Assembly (NCBI GenBank): GCA_965204665.1
Contig: OZ242002.1
Location: forward strand, 806,001 to 870,000
Length of the DNA: 64,000 nt
Direction of reading: 5' to 3'
Origin: Nemesobacter sp965204665
GTDB lineage: Bacteria > Desulfobacterota_D > UBA1144 > Nemesobacterales > Nemesobacteraceae
A program made the position numbers and the translations under genes. Shown here piece after piece: positions 8,722 to 19,300 of the stretch; within the stretch, counting starts at the first letter, position 1, and every line of letters starts with the position of its first letter. The notes under the pieces were generated by a model. That model saw only the letters and a program-made list of their open reading frames with translations. It did not search any database and was not told where the DNA came from.

Positions 8722-9576
8722 ATGCTGTTTGTAAAACGGTCGGCAATTTGTAAAATCCTTAATGTGTCGAAAAAAATACCCAGAGTTCTCACTATCGCCG
8801 GGTCTGATTCAGGCGGAGGAGCGGGAATTCAGGCGGACCTGAAAACATTTACCGTTCTGGGTGTGTACGGTCTTTGTGTGATCACTTCGGTTACGGCGCA
8901 GAACACTGTTGAGGTGTCCGCTGTGCACGACCTGCCGGAGAGACTCGTCGAGTCTCAAATTGATGCTGTAATGAGCGATATAGGTTGCGATGCGGCAAAA
9001 CTCGGAATGCTTTCCAACGAAAGAATTATCAAGGCCGTTGCCGGAGGAATTGAAAAATACGGAATCGAAAGACTGGTTGTGGATCCGGTGATGCGGTCAA
9101 AAGCTGGAAATGTTCTTCTGAGAAATTCCTGCACGGAACTTTTAAAGGAAATAATAATACCGAAAGCGCTACTGATAACCCCGAACATACCCGAGGCGGA
9201 AGTACTGAGTTCCGTGACGATAAAAAACATAAGAGATATGAGAACTGCAGCAGAAAGAATCCACTCTCTCGGAGCAAAAACGGTTCTCGTGAAGGGAGGA
9301 CATTTGAGGAAAGACCTCCCTGCGACTGATATTTTTTTCGATGGAAAAGAATTCAGAGAACTTTCCTGTAAGAGAATTGAAACGAAAAATACTCACGGCA
9401 CCGGATGCACTTTTTCAGCAGCCGTATGCGCTTTTCTGGCAAAGGGAACACCTCTTGCGGTTTCTGCGGAAAGAGCTAAGTCTTTTATAACGGAAGCGGT
9501 CAGAAACTCTCTTGATCTGGGAAAAGGACACGGTCCCCTCGGTCTCTTCAGCCTGACCAGGAACTCGAAGTTTTAA
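8722..9576 (+). CDS. thiD: Hydroxymethylpyrimidine/phosphomethylpyrimidine kinase
   Basis: Phosphorylates HMP and HMP-phosphate to HMP-diphosphate in thiamine synthesis; thiL, the last kinase of the pathway, is at 51.3-52.3 kb. Ribokinase-like fold with the substrate segment TIAGSDSGGGAGIQADLK near the N-terminus, VVDPVM in the middle, VLVKGGH, and the anion hole/catalytic motif THGTGCTFSAA. From the ATG at 8722 it has 284 residues. A GTG at 8764 (270 residues) is nearer the usual length. Neither start has a convincing ribosome site, so the N-terminus is uncertain. Confidence 0.93.
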   Translation: MLFVKRSAICKILNVSKKIPRVLTIAGSDSGGGAGIQADLKTFTVLGVYGLCVITSVTAQNTVEVSAVHDLPERLVESQIDAVMSDIGCDAAKLGMLSNERIIKAVAGGIEKYGIERLVVDPVMRSKAGNVLLRNSCTELLKEIIIPKALLITPNIPEAEVLSSVTIKNIRDMRTAAERIHSLGAKTVLVKGGHLRKDLPATDIFFDGKEFRELSCKRIETKNTHGTGCTFSAAVCAFLAKGTPLAVSAERAKSFITEAVRNSLDLGKGHGPLGLFSLTRNSKF

Positions 9577-9692
9577 AAACAACAAGGAGTCGGTGAAATA
9601 TTTGTCGCGCTGCAGTGAGAGTATTTTCGTTATTCGGGTCACCCTTTTCAACTCCCTTGATATATATATGTACATACTCAAAACGCAATGCA

Positions 9693-11012
9693 TCAGCCAC
9701 CATCGCTGCTCCGTCCTGAATTGCCTTTTTCGCACAGGCAGGAAAAAACCGATCAACACAAGATGCAACGCGCCTGACAGAAAACTCACCTGAACCTGCC
9801 TTTCGCCGGAAATTGAACAACCTCCTGCCGTCGACCCGCCTCCTTCATTTGCGGGATCGGCCGGTGCAGTGTCGGGTGTTCTCCGATTCGCCGACCCGCC
9901 TCCTCCGTTATCATTATCCCTGATCGTCACCGTCGCCTCTGCATTCCCCAGCCTGAAACCTGCAGGTAAACTGCCCGCAGGCGCTATCCTGACCGTGAAT
10001 GTCGAGTTATCCCTGTCGGTGTACAGGACGGCGGAAACGCACCGTCTTTTATCTCCCATCCCATATCCCGCAGCATGCCGAGACTGATAAGCATGTTATA
10101 AGAGAGGGATGGAATGCTTCATAATATCCCTTTACATTTGGAGATAGATGCAGAGAGGATGCACCTCTAGAGAAAATCGCCGGAGCATAAATCAGATGCC
10201 TGCCGCTTGAGTCTATGCCGGATGCTTCCAGTTCGGACATCTTCTGCGCATAACTGCATTTATTTGTGTTCTCAGATGTTCCGTCCCAGGAAAGTCCTGT
10301 TCCGGAGACCATGACTTCTCTTCTCTCATTGTCGGAGAGACGGAGAAAAAACTTATCCTCAAGCTGTGAATACATCTGCATATCATAGATGGTTCTGATC
10401 GGCTCCCCTGTTAGAAATTGCAGTACGAAAAGTTCCGTTCTGCCTCACATCGTAATAAATTCCTAATCCGTGAAACATCTCATGTATTGCAACCGGGACG
10501 AAATCAATATAAAACGGCGGCGGATTTTTATTCAAACCGTAGTAGAAATTCAATTTACTACCGAATTTTATGGAAATAGCGGGGGAATTATTGGATATAC
10601 CTTCACACGGCGATAACACTATTCCTGTCGCTTCGAGAAGTTCACACGGAAACCAAACTTCTTTATTGAAGTCATAAAGAATTCGAGGTCCGGTCGAGGC
10701 AACAACTCCGCTTGCCAGCGATTGATATCGGACATCAACGGCCACTGCACCTCCTATGTTTTGACCGCTGAGTTTTTTTCAATAAGACCGACGGCATACT
10801 CAAAAGCGTTTTTTCCGGCTTCCCCTGAAGTGGTCGCGTTGTTGCCGGTAGCGGAAAGTGTTTGTCTTTGCAGGCTGGAAAGAGGGGTTGTATCCTTAAA
10901 TCCCGTTGACGGACTATCGCTGTATACAGGCTTGATTGTAATAGAAATTCCGTAGTGAACAGGAAAAAGCAGTGTAATGGGCGACTGAAACAAGTATAAG
11001 TAGTAGTTTCAT
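9693..11012 (-). pseudogene. Frameshifted secreted zinc metalloprotease with Calx-beta-like domain and sorting-like tail
   Basis: Fragments in all three minus-strand frames line up as one protein. ATG 11012 follows GGAAGGTGG and starts a signal peptide (MKLLLILVSVAHYTAFSCS). Shifted by one frame follows ISITIKPVYSD...GFKDTTP and NAFEYAVGLIEK. Shifted again comes VAVDVRYQ...FVPVAIHEMFHGLGIYYDV, a zinc-protease HExxH motif. Further shifts join YDMQMYSQLEDKF...YYEAFHPSLI to NMLISLGMLRDMGWEI, then to the Calx-beta-like FTVRIAP...ATVTIRDND. The end is a Gly-rich linker, GGCSIS, a hydrophobic stretch and RKR (about 9724). At least five frame changes, near 10940, 10765, 10435, 10095 and 10050, make it inactive unless they are sequencing errors. 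The 3' limit is approximate. Confidence 0.72.
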
Positions 11013-11340
11013 CCACCTTCCAACTCTCTCGCTTGGGAAATCGAACCGGTGTTTATCGGCATGATCAAGCCGGCACATCCGGTTTTAATTTTCCACAAGA
11101 GCGTCCCCCGTCAAACCCCTCAGTTCGAGTTTGCATGTATATATTGAAGATTGCGAACGCCTCTTTCTTTCCTACACACAGCACAGACATGTCAAGAATT
11201 CTTCTCCCCGGCGAACACTCTTGATTAGGCTGGTATCGCATATCTCCACAATCCACCCTTCCTTATGGATTAACCAACCGCAGTTGATTATACTACTGCA
11301 CCCCCGGAAAAACAACTTCTAGAAAAAGAGGGAATCAACC

Positions 11341-12198
11341 ATGGCGACGATACTGGACGGCAGAAAAGTCTCCGAGGAAATCAAAGAAGAGGTCACTGGA
11401 AAAACAGCGGAACTGAAAAACCGCACAGGAATTGTCCCGGGACTCGCCTCAATTCTCGTCGGCCGCGACCCCGCATCTGAAATATACGTGAAAAGCAAAA
11501 GAAGAGAGTGCTCGCGATGTGAAATGCACTCAGTGGAATACAATCTTTCCGAACAAACTCCTGAACAGGATCTTCTGTTTCTGATCGACAGACTCAACTC
11601 AGACAAAAATATCCACGGTATACTCGTGCAGCTCCCCCTGCCGCCGAAAATAGACCCGACTAAAGTCATAAGCAGAGTTTCTCCGGATAAGGATGTGGAC
11701 GGCTTTCACCCTGAAAACATGGGAAAACTTCTGCAGGGAGAGCCCGGTCTTATATCCTGTACAGCACGGGGAATAGAAAAACTTCTTGATTACTACGAAA
11801 TAGGGATTCTGGGAAAACAGGTGGTCGTCGTGGGAAAAAGCAACATAGCCGGAAAGCCGATAGCGGCCGTGATGATGAACCGGGACGCAACCGTCACGGT
11901 GGCGCACATAGAAACAAGAAATCTGCCGGAGATAACCGCAACGGCCGATATCCTGATAATAGCCATAGGAAGCCCGAAGTTTCTTAAAAAGGAGATGTTA
12001 AAGCAGGGGGCAGTCGTCGTTGATGTCGGAATTAACAGAAACGCGGAAGGGAAAATAGTCGGAGATGTTGATTTTGAAGACGTAAAGGAAAAAACCTCCT
12101 ATATAACTCCGGTTCCGGGAGGAGTTGGACCGATGACCATAGCGATGCTGCTTTGGAACACGCTTGAGTCGGCGCGGAAATCGGCGGCGAAAAGCTAA
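11341..12198 (+). CDS. folD: Bifunctional methylenetetrahydrofolate dehydrogenase/methenyltetrahydrofolate cyclohydrolase
   Basis: Oxidises 5,10-methylene-THF to methenyl-THF and hydrolyses it to 10-formyl-THF, feeding purine and formyl-Met synthesis. 285 residues, the normal length. The catalytic pair Tyr49/Lys53 is in YVKSK; further landmarks are the VQLPLPP folate-site segment, GKSNIAGKP (NADP-binding signature), VDVGINR and the C-terminal TPVPGGVGPMT. The ATG at 11341 follows AGAGGGAA. It converges with folK, sharing four bases at the ends. Confidence 0.97.
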   Translation: MATILDGRKVSEEIKEEVTGKTAELKNRTGIVPGLASILVGRDPASEIYVKSKRRECSRCEMHSVEYNLSEQTPEQDLLFLIDRLNSDKNIHGILVQLPLPPKIDPTKVISRVSPDKDVDGFHPENMGKLLQGEPGLISCTARGIEKLLDYYEIGILGKQVVVVGKSNIAGKPIAAVMMNRDATVTVAHIETRNLPEITATADILIIAIGSPKFLKKEMLKQGAVVVDVGINRNAEGKIVGDVDFEDVKEKTSYITPVPGGVGPMTIAMLLWNTLESARKSAAKS

Positions 12199-12725
12199 AA
12201 GCCGGCCCAATCTTGAGAATTTTCCGTTCTGCGAACTGAATGCACATTCCCGAGTTCCGAGCAGACGTCCCGCAGTCTTCTGTTCTTTACGGGATGCCGA
12301 GCATCCGGTTCTATTTCCAGCAACGGTTCAAGAACGAATTTTCTCTTGTGCGCTTCCGGATGAGGGATTACAAGAGACTCCGTGTCCATCACAAGGTCTT
12401 CGTAGAACAGGATGTCGAGATCTATCGTCCTCGGCCCCCATCTCTCCGTTTTTCGCCTTCCTATTCGCTTTTCCAGTTCCTTAAGGCAAGCCAGCAGCTC
12501 AAGGGGAGAAAGTTCCGTGCCTATCTTTACGACCGCATTCGTAAACTCGGGTTGGTTCCGAGGACCTATCGGCGCGGACCGGTACAGGGATGAACAGGCA
12601 ATCAAAGTTGCGAATTTTCCGACGCCCCGCACAGCGCGGACAAGGTTTTCCCCGACAGGTCCGATATTGGCTCCCAAGCCTATAAAAACCTCGTTCAGAG
12701 AAGATCCGGATTCTTTCAATCCCAT
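12195..12725 (-). CDS. folK: 2-amino-4-hydroxy-6-hydroxymethyldihydropteridine pyrophosphokinase
   Basis: Transfers pyrophosphate from ATP to 6-hydroxymethyl-dihydropterin, the step before dihydropteroate synthase in folate synthesis. 176 residues. The N-terminal FIGLGANIG and the HPPK signature RWGPRTIDLDIL, containing the two magnesium-binding aspartates, are both present, followed by IPHPEAHKRKFVLEPL. No folP or folB is adjacent; folE2, pabB and pabC are 28-31 kb to the right. Confidence 0.96.
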   Translation of the reverse strand: MGLKESGSSLNEVFIGLGANIGPVGENLVRAVRGVGKFATLIACSSLYRSAPIGPRNQPEFTNAVVKIGTELSPLELLACLKELEKRIGRRKTERWGPRTIDLDILFYEDLVMDTESLVIPHPEAHKRKFVLEPLLEIEPDARHPVKNRRLRDVCSELGNVHSVRRTENSQDWAGF

Positions 12726-12798
12726 ATCACGCTCGGTCCGGTTATTATAACGACTCGGGAGAGAAAAAACTCAGCATCCTCTCCGGGGAGAAAAGAAT

Positions 12799-13077
12799 AT
12801 GCCACTTTTGACCGAGAATGAAATCTCCTCCGTGCTCGAAGGTCTCGATAACTGGAGAAGGAACGGAGACCGAATGGAAAAAACATTTGTCCTGAAAGAC
12901 TTCGTCGATTCGATGGGTTTCGTGAACAGGGTCGCGCTTCTGGCGGAAAGAGCGGACCATCATCCCGATATTCTGGTCCGCTGGAACAAAGTATCCATAA
13001 CCCTCTCCACTCACAGCGAGGGAGGAATCACGGAGAAGGACGCAGACCTTGCGGAACAGATAGAAAGCGTTGCGTAG
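12799..13077 (+). CDS. phhB: Pterin-4a-carbinolamine dehydratase
   Basis: 92-residue dehydratase of the PhhB/DCoH family, which recycles 4a-hydroxytetrahydropterin. The family's active-site region is complete: ERADHHPDILVRWNKVS with the HHP pair, then THSEGGITEKD. There is no aromatic amino-acid hydroxylase in the window, so its role may be in pterin repair or an unrelated function. It stands alone on the plus strand between folK and the SecA region, starting 73 bases from the divergent folK start. Confidence 0.9.
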   Translation: MPLLTENEISSVLEGLDNWRRNGDRMEKTFVLKDFVDSMGFVNRVALLAERADHHPDILVRWNKVSITLSTHSEGGITEKDADLAEQIESVA

Positions 13078-13094
13078 CGTCTGCTCTCCGGTAG

Positions 13095-13367
13095 TCAGTC
13101 GAGGTCTCTTATTTCGTAATCACTCTTGTCGAGAGTGATTGAGGATGAATCTTCGGCGGAAGTTTTTCCGTGGGGACTTTTCTGCTTTTTTCCGCCTGAA
13201 AAAAGCATCCTGACAACAGAAGTCCCGAGACCCAGAACCGCAGCTCCGGCCAATACAGCAACTCCGAAAACCGCAAACAGAAAAAAACCCAGAACCGCGA
13301 AAAGAGCAAGTACGAGAAAGGAGAAAACCGGAATTCCGCCGTTGCGTACGTAGATTTTCCTAGGCAC
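13095..13367 (-). CDS. Small membrane protein of unknown function
   Basis: 90 residues from a GTG at 13367 preceded by GAGGTG. After a basic N-terminus (PRKIYVRNGG) come two closely spaced hydrophobic segments rich in Phe, Val, Ala and Leu (about 13-50), then a Lys/Ser-rich cytoplasmic-type tail ending DKSDYEIRDLD. No family recognised. It begins 24 bases downstream of the secA stop in the same direction and could be co-transcribed with it. Confidence 0.6.
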   Translation of the reverse strand: MPRKIYVRNGGIPVFSFLVLALFAVLGFFLFAVFGVAVLAGAAVLGLGTSVVRMLFSGGKKQKSPHGKTSAEDSSSITLDKSDYEIRDLD

Positions 13368-13391
13368 TGCAACACCTCTTTCGGAGTATTA

Positions 13392-16250
13392 TTACCGACC
13401 GCAGCATTTTTTGTACTTCTTCCCGCTTCCGCATGGACACGGGCTGTTTCTTCCAACTTTTTTCTGTGTTCTTCTGACGGGAGTTTTCGACTTTCGACCT
13501 GAATCGTCTCCGCGGCCGAGCACCATCTTTTTCTCCTCAAGTTTTCTCTTTTCCTCCATACGTCGTATCTCCTGCTCGTCGTTTGAAGGACGCACTCTGA
13601 AAAGATTAACGCAGATGTCTATCTTGAACCTGTCCATCATCGCGGCAAACATGTCAAAGCCCTCTTTCGTGTATTCCCGAAGAGGGTCTTTCTGCGCATA
13701 TCCTTGAAGACCCACGCCTTCTCTGAGGTGATCCATGTTGAGAAGATGGTCTTTCCACAGATAGTCGATGCTCTGAAGCATCACGTATCGCTCAAACTGC
13801 ATTATGGCCGCGGAATCAAACATGGCGGCCTTCTCCTCATAGGAGTCGACAAGTTTCCGGACCAGTTGCCCCGTGATCGCGTCCTTATCAGGTTTGGGAG
13901 AGGGTGGAATTTCCACCGGGGTTGCGAAAATTCTCCCGACAGTCTCTGAAAGCTCTGAAAGATTCGTCTCTTTTTCTTCCTCCTTCCGAGCGAAATAGTT
14001 TTCCACCGTTTTTCTCACCGTGTCTTCCACGCATGAGAAAAGTATATCTCTCAGGTTCTCGCCGCCTTCCAGAATCTCACGACGCTGTCCGTACACAACA
14101 TCTCTCTGGGTGTTGAGCACATCGTCGTATTTGAGAAGATGTTTTCTTATGTCGAAATTTCTTCCCTCGACCTTTTTCTGCGCATTTTCAATCGATTTGG
14201 TTATCATGGAATGCTCTATAGGCTCTCCTTCCTCCCATCCGAGTTTGTCCATAATTCCAGCTATTCTCTCAGAGGCGAAAATCCGCATAAGATCATCCTC
14301 AAGAGAAACGTAAAACTTTGAGGACCCCGCGTCTCCCTGCCTTCCGGCTCTTCCTCGAAACTGGTTGTCTATCCTTCTCGCCTCGTGCCTTTCAACCGAC
14401 AGAATGTGAAGTCCGCCGAGACCCTTCACTTTATTCTTTTCTTCGTCGCATATGGACTTGGCCTCGAGCACAGCCTCCTCGTACTGCGCCACCGTCGCTT
14501 CGTCAGGGTCAATTTTGAATTTTTTACGTATCATATCCCTGGCCAGAAACTCGGGGTTTCCACCGAGCAGGATGTCGGTTCCTCTTCCCGCCATGTTGGT
14601 GGCTATGGTTATGGACCCTATCCTGCCGGCCTGAGCCACTATCTCCGCTTCCTTTCCATGCTGTTTGGCGTTCAGAATATTGTGACGGAGCCCCGTTTTG
14701 TTCAAGTAACCGCTGAGTTTTTCCGACTGCTCGATAGACGAGGTACCTACCAGCACCGGCCTTCCGGCTCTGTTCATCTCTTCTATCTCGCCGACGGCGG
14801 CGGTGAACTTCTCCTTCTCGGTTTTGTAGATCACATCATTGCAATCCTCTCTTATAAGCGGCTTGTGAGTGGGTATGACGGTGACATCCAGGTCGTATAT
14901 ATGCTTGAACTCAAAGGCTTCCGTATCCGCGGTGCCGGTCATGCCGGAGAGTTTTCTGTACATCCTGAAGTAGTTCTGAATAGTTATGGTGGCCATGGTC
15001 TGGTTTTCACTCTCTATGTCCACTCCTTCTTTGGCCTCCACAGCTTGATGAAGTCCGTCGCTCCACCTGCGTCCCGGCATGAGCCTCCCGGTGAACTCGT
15101 CAACTATTACCACCTTCCCGTCATCTATCATGTAATCAACGTCTCGGCTGAAAAGAACATTGGCCCGAAGCGACTGGTTTACGTGATGTAGAATTTTGAG
15201 ATTTGAGGGATCATAGAGATTCGAAATCTCAAGCGCTTTTTCCACCTTGGAAACCCCTTCTTCCGACAAGTCTATCTGCCTTGCTTTTTCATCCAGCGTG
15301 AAATCCGCATCTTTGGAAAGCGTTTTCACTATCCTGTCCACATCGTAGTAAAGATCGGTCGAGTCCTCCGACGGTCCTGAAATTATAAGCGGGGTTCTGG
15401 CCTCATCTATAAGTATGCTGTCCACCTCGTCAACTATGGAAAAATTGTGGCCGCGCTGCACATAGTCCTCGAGTGAAAACTTCATGTTGTCGCGCAGGTA
15501 GTCAAAACCGAACTCGTTATTGGTGCCGTATGTTACATCAGCCCCGTATGCATCCCGCCTCGAGCATGGTTTGAGAACCGTCCGGAAAGCTGCCATGACT
15601 TCAAGGTTCTTCTCGGAAGGCACATCCTGCGCCTCGCAACTTCTGGGCCACGCGCTTAGGTTTTTCTCGATAGCTTCCTGAACGCGCGCCGGATCTTCCC
15701 ACTCGAGCACATAGGATGTCGAGTGATTTATGACTCCCACATTCATATCAAGCGCCATAAAAACAGGAGACATCCATGCGGCATCCCTCGCCGCCAGATA
15801 GTCGTTGACGGTGATCAGATGGGCGCCCAACCCCGTGAGAGCGTTCAGATAAAGGGGAAGAACCGCGACTAGGGTTTTCCCTTCGCCTGTTCTCATCTCC
15901 GCGATTCTGCCTTTGTGAAGAACCATGCCGCCCACCATCTGAACATCGAAATGTCTCATTGCCAGAGTTCTTCGCGATATCTCTCTGACCAGGGCGAACG
16001 CCTCGGGCAGTATTTCTTCAAGAGTTTTTTCCATCTCCGTAAAATATTTCTCATCACCGCCGTTTGGAGCATGGCCTGTTCGGGAACGTATTCTTTCACG
16101 GAACTCCGAGGTCTTGGCGCGGAGGTCCGCCGTAGAAACTTCGGCAAGGGACTGCTCAAGCGAACTTATCCTGCCCGCTACCGAAATCAGGTTATTCACC
16201 TCTCTCTGGTTCTTTGAACCGACTATTTTTTTCAGAATATAGGAGATCAT
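13392..16250 (-). CDS. secA: Preprotein translocase ATPase SecA
   Basis: ATP-driven motor that pushes unfolded preproteins through SecYEG. I chose the ATG at 16250 (MISYILKKIVG, 952 residues); a start 16 codons upstream adds non-conserved residues. Visible are the Walker A segment MRTGEGKT, the DEAD-type VDEVDSILIDEARTP, TNNEFGFDYLRDNM, TNMAGRGTDI and the C-terminal SEC-C zinc site SPCPCGSGKKYKKCC. An insert of about 40 residues lies between GVINHSTS and AYGADVTYGTNN, longer than in E. coli SecA. Insertions at this place occur in some other lineages. The small membrane protein follows closely downstream. Confidence 0.98.
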   Translation of the reverse strand: MISYILKKIVGSKNQREVNNLISVAGRISSLEQSLAEVSTADLRAKTSEFRERIRSRTGHAPNGGDEKYFTEMEKTLEEILPEAFALVREISRRTLAMRHFDVQMVGGMVLHKGRIAEMRTGEGKTLVAVLPLYLNALTGLGAHLITVNDYLAARDAAWMSPVFMALDMNVGVINHSTSYVLEWEDPARVQEAIEKNLSAWPRSCEAQDVPSEKNLEVMAAFRTVLKPCSRRDAYGADVTYGTNNEFGFDYLRDNMKFSLEDYVQRGHNFSIVDEVDSILIDEARTPLIISGPSEDSTDLYYDVDRIVKTLSKDADFTLDEKARQIDLSEEGVSKVEKALEISNLYDPSNLKILHHVNQSLRANVLFSRDVDYMIDDGKVVIVDEFTGRLMPGRRWSDGLHQAVEAKEGVDIESENQTMATITIQNYFRMYRKLSGMTGTADTEAFEFKHIYDLDVTVIPTHKPLIREDCNDVIYKTEKEKFTAAVGEIEEMNRAGRPVLVGTSSIEQSEKLSGYLNKTGLRHNILNAKQHGKEAEIVAQAGRIGSITIATNMAGRGTDILLGGNPEFLARDMIRKKFKIDPDEATVAQYEEAVLEAKSICDEEKNKVKGLGGLHILSVERHEARRIDNQFRGRAGRQGDAGSSKFYVSLEDDLMRIFASERIAGIMDKLGWEEGEPIEHSMITKSIENAQKKVEGRNFDIRKHLLKYDDVLNTQRDVVYGQRREILEGGENLRDILFSCVEDTVRKTVENYFARKEEEKETNLSELSETVGRIFATPVEIPPSPKPDKDAITGQLVRKLVDSYEEKAAMFDSAAIMQFERYVMLQSIDYLWKDHLLNMDHLREGVGLQGYAQKDPLREYTKEGFDMFAAMMDRFKIDICVNLFRVRPSNDEQEIRRMEEKRKLEEKKMVLGRGDDSGRKSKTPVRRTQKKVGRNSPCPCGSGKKYKKCCGR

Positions 16251-16339
16251 AAAATTTCCGTATTCTACCGGTATGAAGGGAACAACGATGTCCGGCAATA
16301 TTTTAATAATCCGAGGTCAATAGACAAGGACTGATTTTA

Positions 16340-19300
16340 TCAGGCGGCCGAAAGTTTTACGGTTACCACTTTCGAGGCGGTTTTCGGATTGGATGTTATT
16401 CCGACGAGCGTGGAGGCTTCTTCCATAGTCTTCTTATTGTGCGTGATAACCGCCACCTGGGAAAGGGAAGATATCTCCTTGAGTATTTTGTTGAACCGCA
16501 CTGTGTTGGTCTCATCCAGCGCCGCGTCTATCTCATCGAGGAAAACAAACGGTACGGGTTTCACCAGACATGCGGAGATTATGACCGATATGGCCGAGAG
16601 AGCTTTTTCTCCTCCGGAAAGCAGATTTATGGGAAGGAATTTTTTTCCTCCGGGTCTGATCATAACCTGTACCCCGGTTTCAAGCAGGTCGTCGGGGTCG
16701 GAAAGTTCAAGTCTTGCCTCTCCGTTTTCAAAAAGCTTTGAAAAAGTCTCCCTGAATCTGCCGTCCACAGCATCGAAAGCCTCTCTGAACCTTGCAGTCG
16801 ACTCCGTATCCAGTTTCTTTATCGCAAGTTCAAGCGATTCGAGCGATTGCAGAAGGTCCTTCGTCTGGTTTTCAAGAAAACCGTTTCTCTCCTCGAGCTG
16901 CCTGTATTCCTCGGGCGCGAGCAGATTCACCGGACCGAAATTCTCAAGATGAGCGCGTACCCGTTTAAGTTCCCTTTCGGCTTCCGGTATCGAGAGTTCC
17001 GAAGACACCGAGGGCAGGGAATCCTCGGATTTCTCCCCGAATACATCCCTGTACCGCTCGCTCAGGTATCCGAGCTCGTCCTGGGCTCTTTCATAACGCG
17101 AACGCGCGGAAGAAAGGTCTTCTTTGAGTAAGAGCGCTTCTCCTGATGCTCTCTGGAATTCCTCTTCGGTTCTGCGGACCTGTTCTCTGAAAAGAGAAGC
17201 GTCCCGTTCGAGTTTTTCCAGAAGTTCCTGCTTTGTCCGGAGGTCCCGTGCAGTTCCGGCAATCACGTTCTGCGCCTCGACAAGAGACCCCCGCAGTCTT
17301 CGGCATTCATCCTTTTTAAGTTCTATATCCTTTTTCCGCAGAGAAAATTTTTCGCTTATGACCGCCTTTGCTTTTTCCGTCTCCTGCATCTCGTACTCGA
17401 GGGCTTTTTCCCGTTCGGCGATAGACGCGCTCTTTATGCGCAGGTCCGTTATTTTTTCCTGCAGAGAAGAAACATTTTCGCCGGACTCAAGCACGCTGCG
17501 CTCGATCTTCTCGTACTGCGAATCGAGCGTGCTTCTGCTCCGGTCGAGTTGTGCGGACAGAGAATGCATCTCTTCCATCGTCCGGTTTTTATTATTCAGT
17601 TTTTTCTCCACAGCTGCGTACTCTGACTCAAGAGATTCTATCCTCCGACCAAGGTCTTCTATTCCGGTTTCGGCATTCGAGCGGTCCTTCACGTTTTCAA
17701 TGGAACTTATCTCGAGACGGCGAAGGAGTTCCGAAAGATCATCCCTGCTGATCTGGAGAGATTCCATTTCCGCGGAAAGTTTTTCATACTCCCCTCGGGA
17801 ATTTTTGATGTTGCGGGAAAGTTCCTCCGCTTCCGTTTCAAGTTCTTCAATCCTTCTTTTTCTCTCGAACACCCCCTCTACGGAATTTCCGCCGGTTATA
17901 GCTCCCCGCGAATCAATGTAGTCTCCTTCCAGGGTCGCAAAGCACGCGCCGTTTCCGTTTTGTTTTTTGAGTTTTACGGCCTCCTTGAGGTCAGAAGCGA
18001 CATAGACTTCCTGAAGCATGGAGTGAACAAGGTCCTTTCCTATGATCTTGACATCCAGAAGACTGTTGAGAGACCGGGAAGGGCCGTCAGTTTCCGCAAC
18101 CGGACCGCCGGGTGCGGAAAGTTTTCCCCCGACCGGTATAAAGGTTCCTCTTCCCGCTGAAAATTCTCTGAGAAGTTCAACCGCCGCCACCGCCTCGTTG
18201 CTTCCCTCAACCACTATCCAGTTGAGTTTTTCACCGAACGCGGCCTCAACCGCCCGCTCGTAGTTCCTGGGGACGGCAACAAAATCGGAAACCACTCCGA
18301 GCACGCCGCTCTGTTTTTTCTCGAGAACGAATTTCCTTGTGGCTTCAGGAAGCCATTCGTAATTGTCCTGTATTCTGCCGAGCGCTTCCCTGGTGGAAAC
18401 GCAGTCTTTTTTCCTGCTCTCAAAACCGCGAAGTTCTCCGAGCTTCTTTTCACGCTCAACTCTCAGATCATAAAGACGAGACTCGGTTTCCTCTTTTTCC
18501 CTGCTTGCCCGCGTGAACCGGTCTTTTATTTCTCCCTCGCGGCGGAGAAGCGTCCCGAGTTCCGTTTCCCGCTCTCTTTTCTGAGTTGCAAGCGCTTCGG
18601 TCTGGCTTCCAAGAGACGCTTTTTTTTCTGAAAGGTCCTCAACCTCACCGGAAAAAGCACCTATCGTACTGCCTACAGAACTTCTTCGGGTCATCACTTC
18701 CGAGATCTGCTCCGCTATACTGTCGAGTTCCGCCCTGCTCCGTTCCCATCTCTGTTTGAGGGCAGAAAGAGTTTCTTCCTCCCGAAGAATCTCCTCGGAG
18801 GCCGTAAGGCGGGCGTTCTCGACGTCCCCTGAACGCATCCTGATGCTGTGTCGACGGTTCTCCGTTTCCTCAATCTCGCGTTCAAGACTTTCCACCTGAC
18901 CCTCTATATCCTTTATATATTTTTCCGTCCCCGCTATCTCCCGCTCAAGAGACGCCGCGCTGAATTCGTTTTCCCTTTTCTGCGACCGAAGCTCGTAAAC
19001 TTCGCTTTGCAGAGCAGAAACCCCCTGGGAAGAATCGGTGTTTTTTTTCTGAGCCGTTTCCAGAAGAGATTTCTTTTCTTCCCTTCTCTCGTCAGCCTCC
19101 GCCAGGCGATGTTCCATCTGCTGTTTTTTCTCAAGGAGTTTTTCCACCTTCTGATTTGAATCCGCAAGTTTCGCCGACAGTATGTCGAATTCAAGAGAGC
19201 GGCTCCGGGCAGAGAGGTCTTCATATTGTTTCGCCCGCTCGGCCTGAAGGGCGAGGTCCTCTATCCGTCCGGATACTTCCCGCTTGAGGTCCAAAACTCT

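Noticed and set aside
9548..9820. Minus-strand frame with the phrase KKAIQDGAAMVADALRF
   Set aside because: It overlaps the end of the broken metalloprotease in another frame; the phrase looks protein-like, but there is no start signal or family match.
14385..15191. Plus-strand open frame of 268 codons
   Set aside because: Antisense to secA; composition and context mark it as a shadow.
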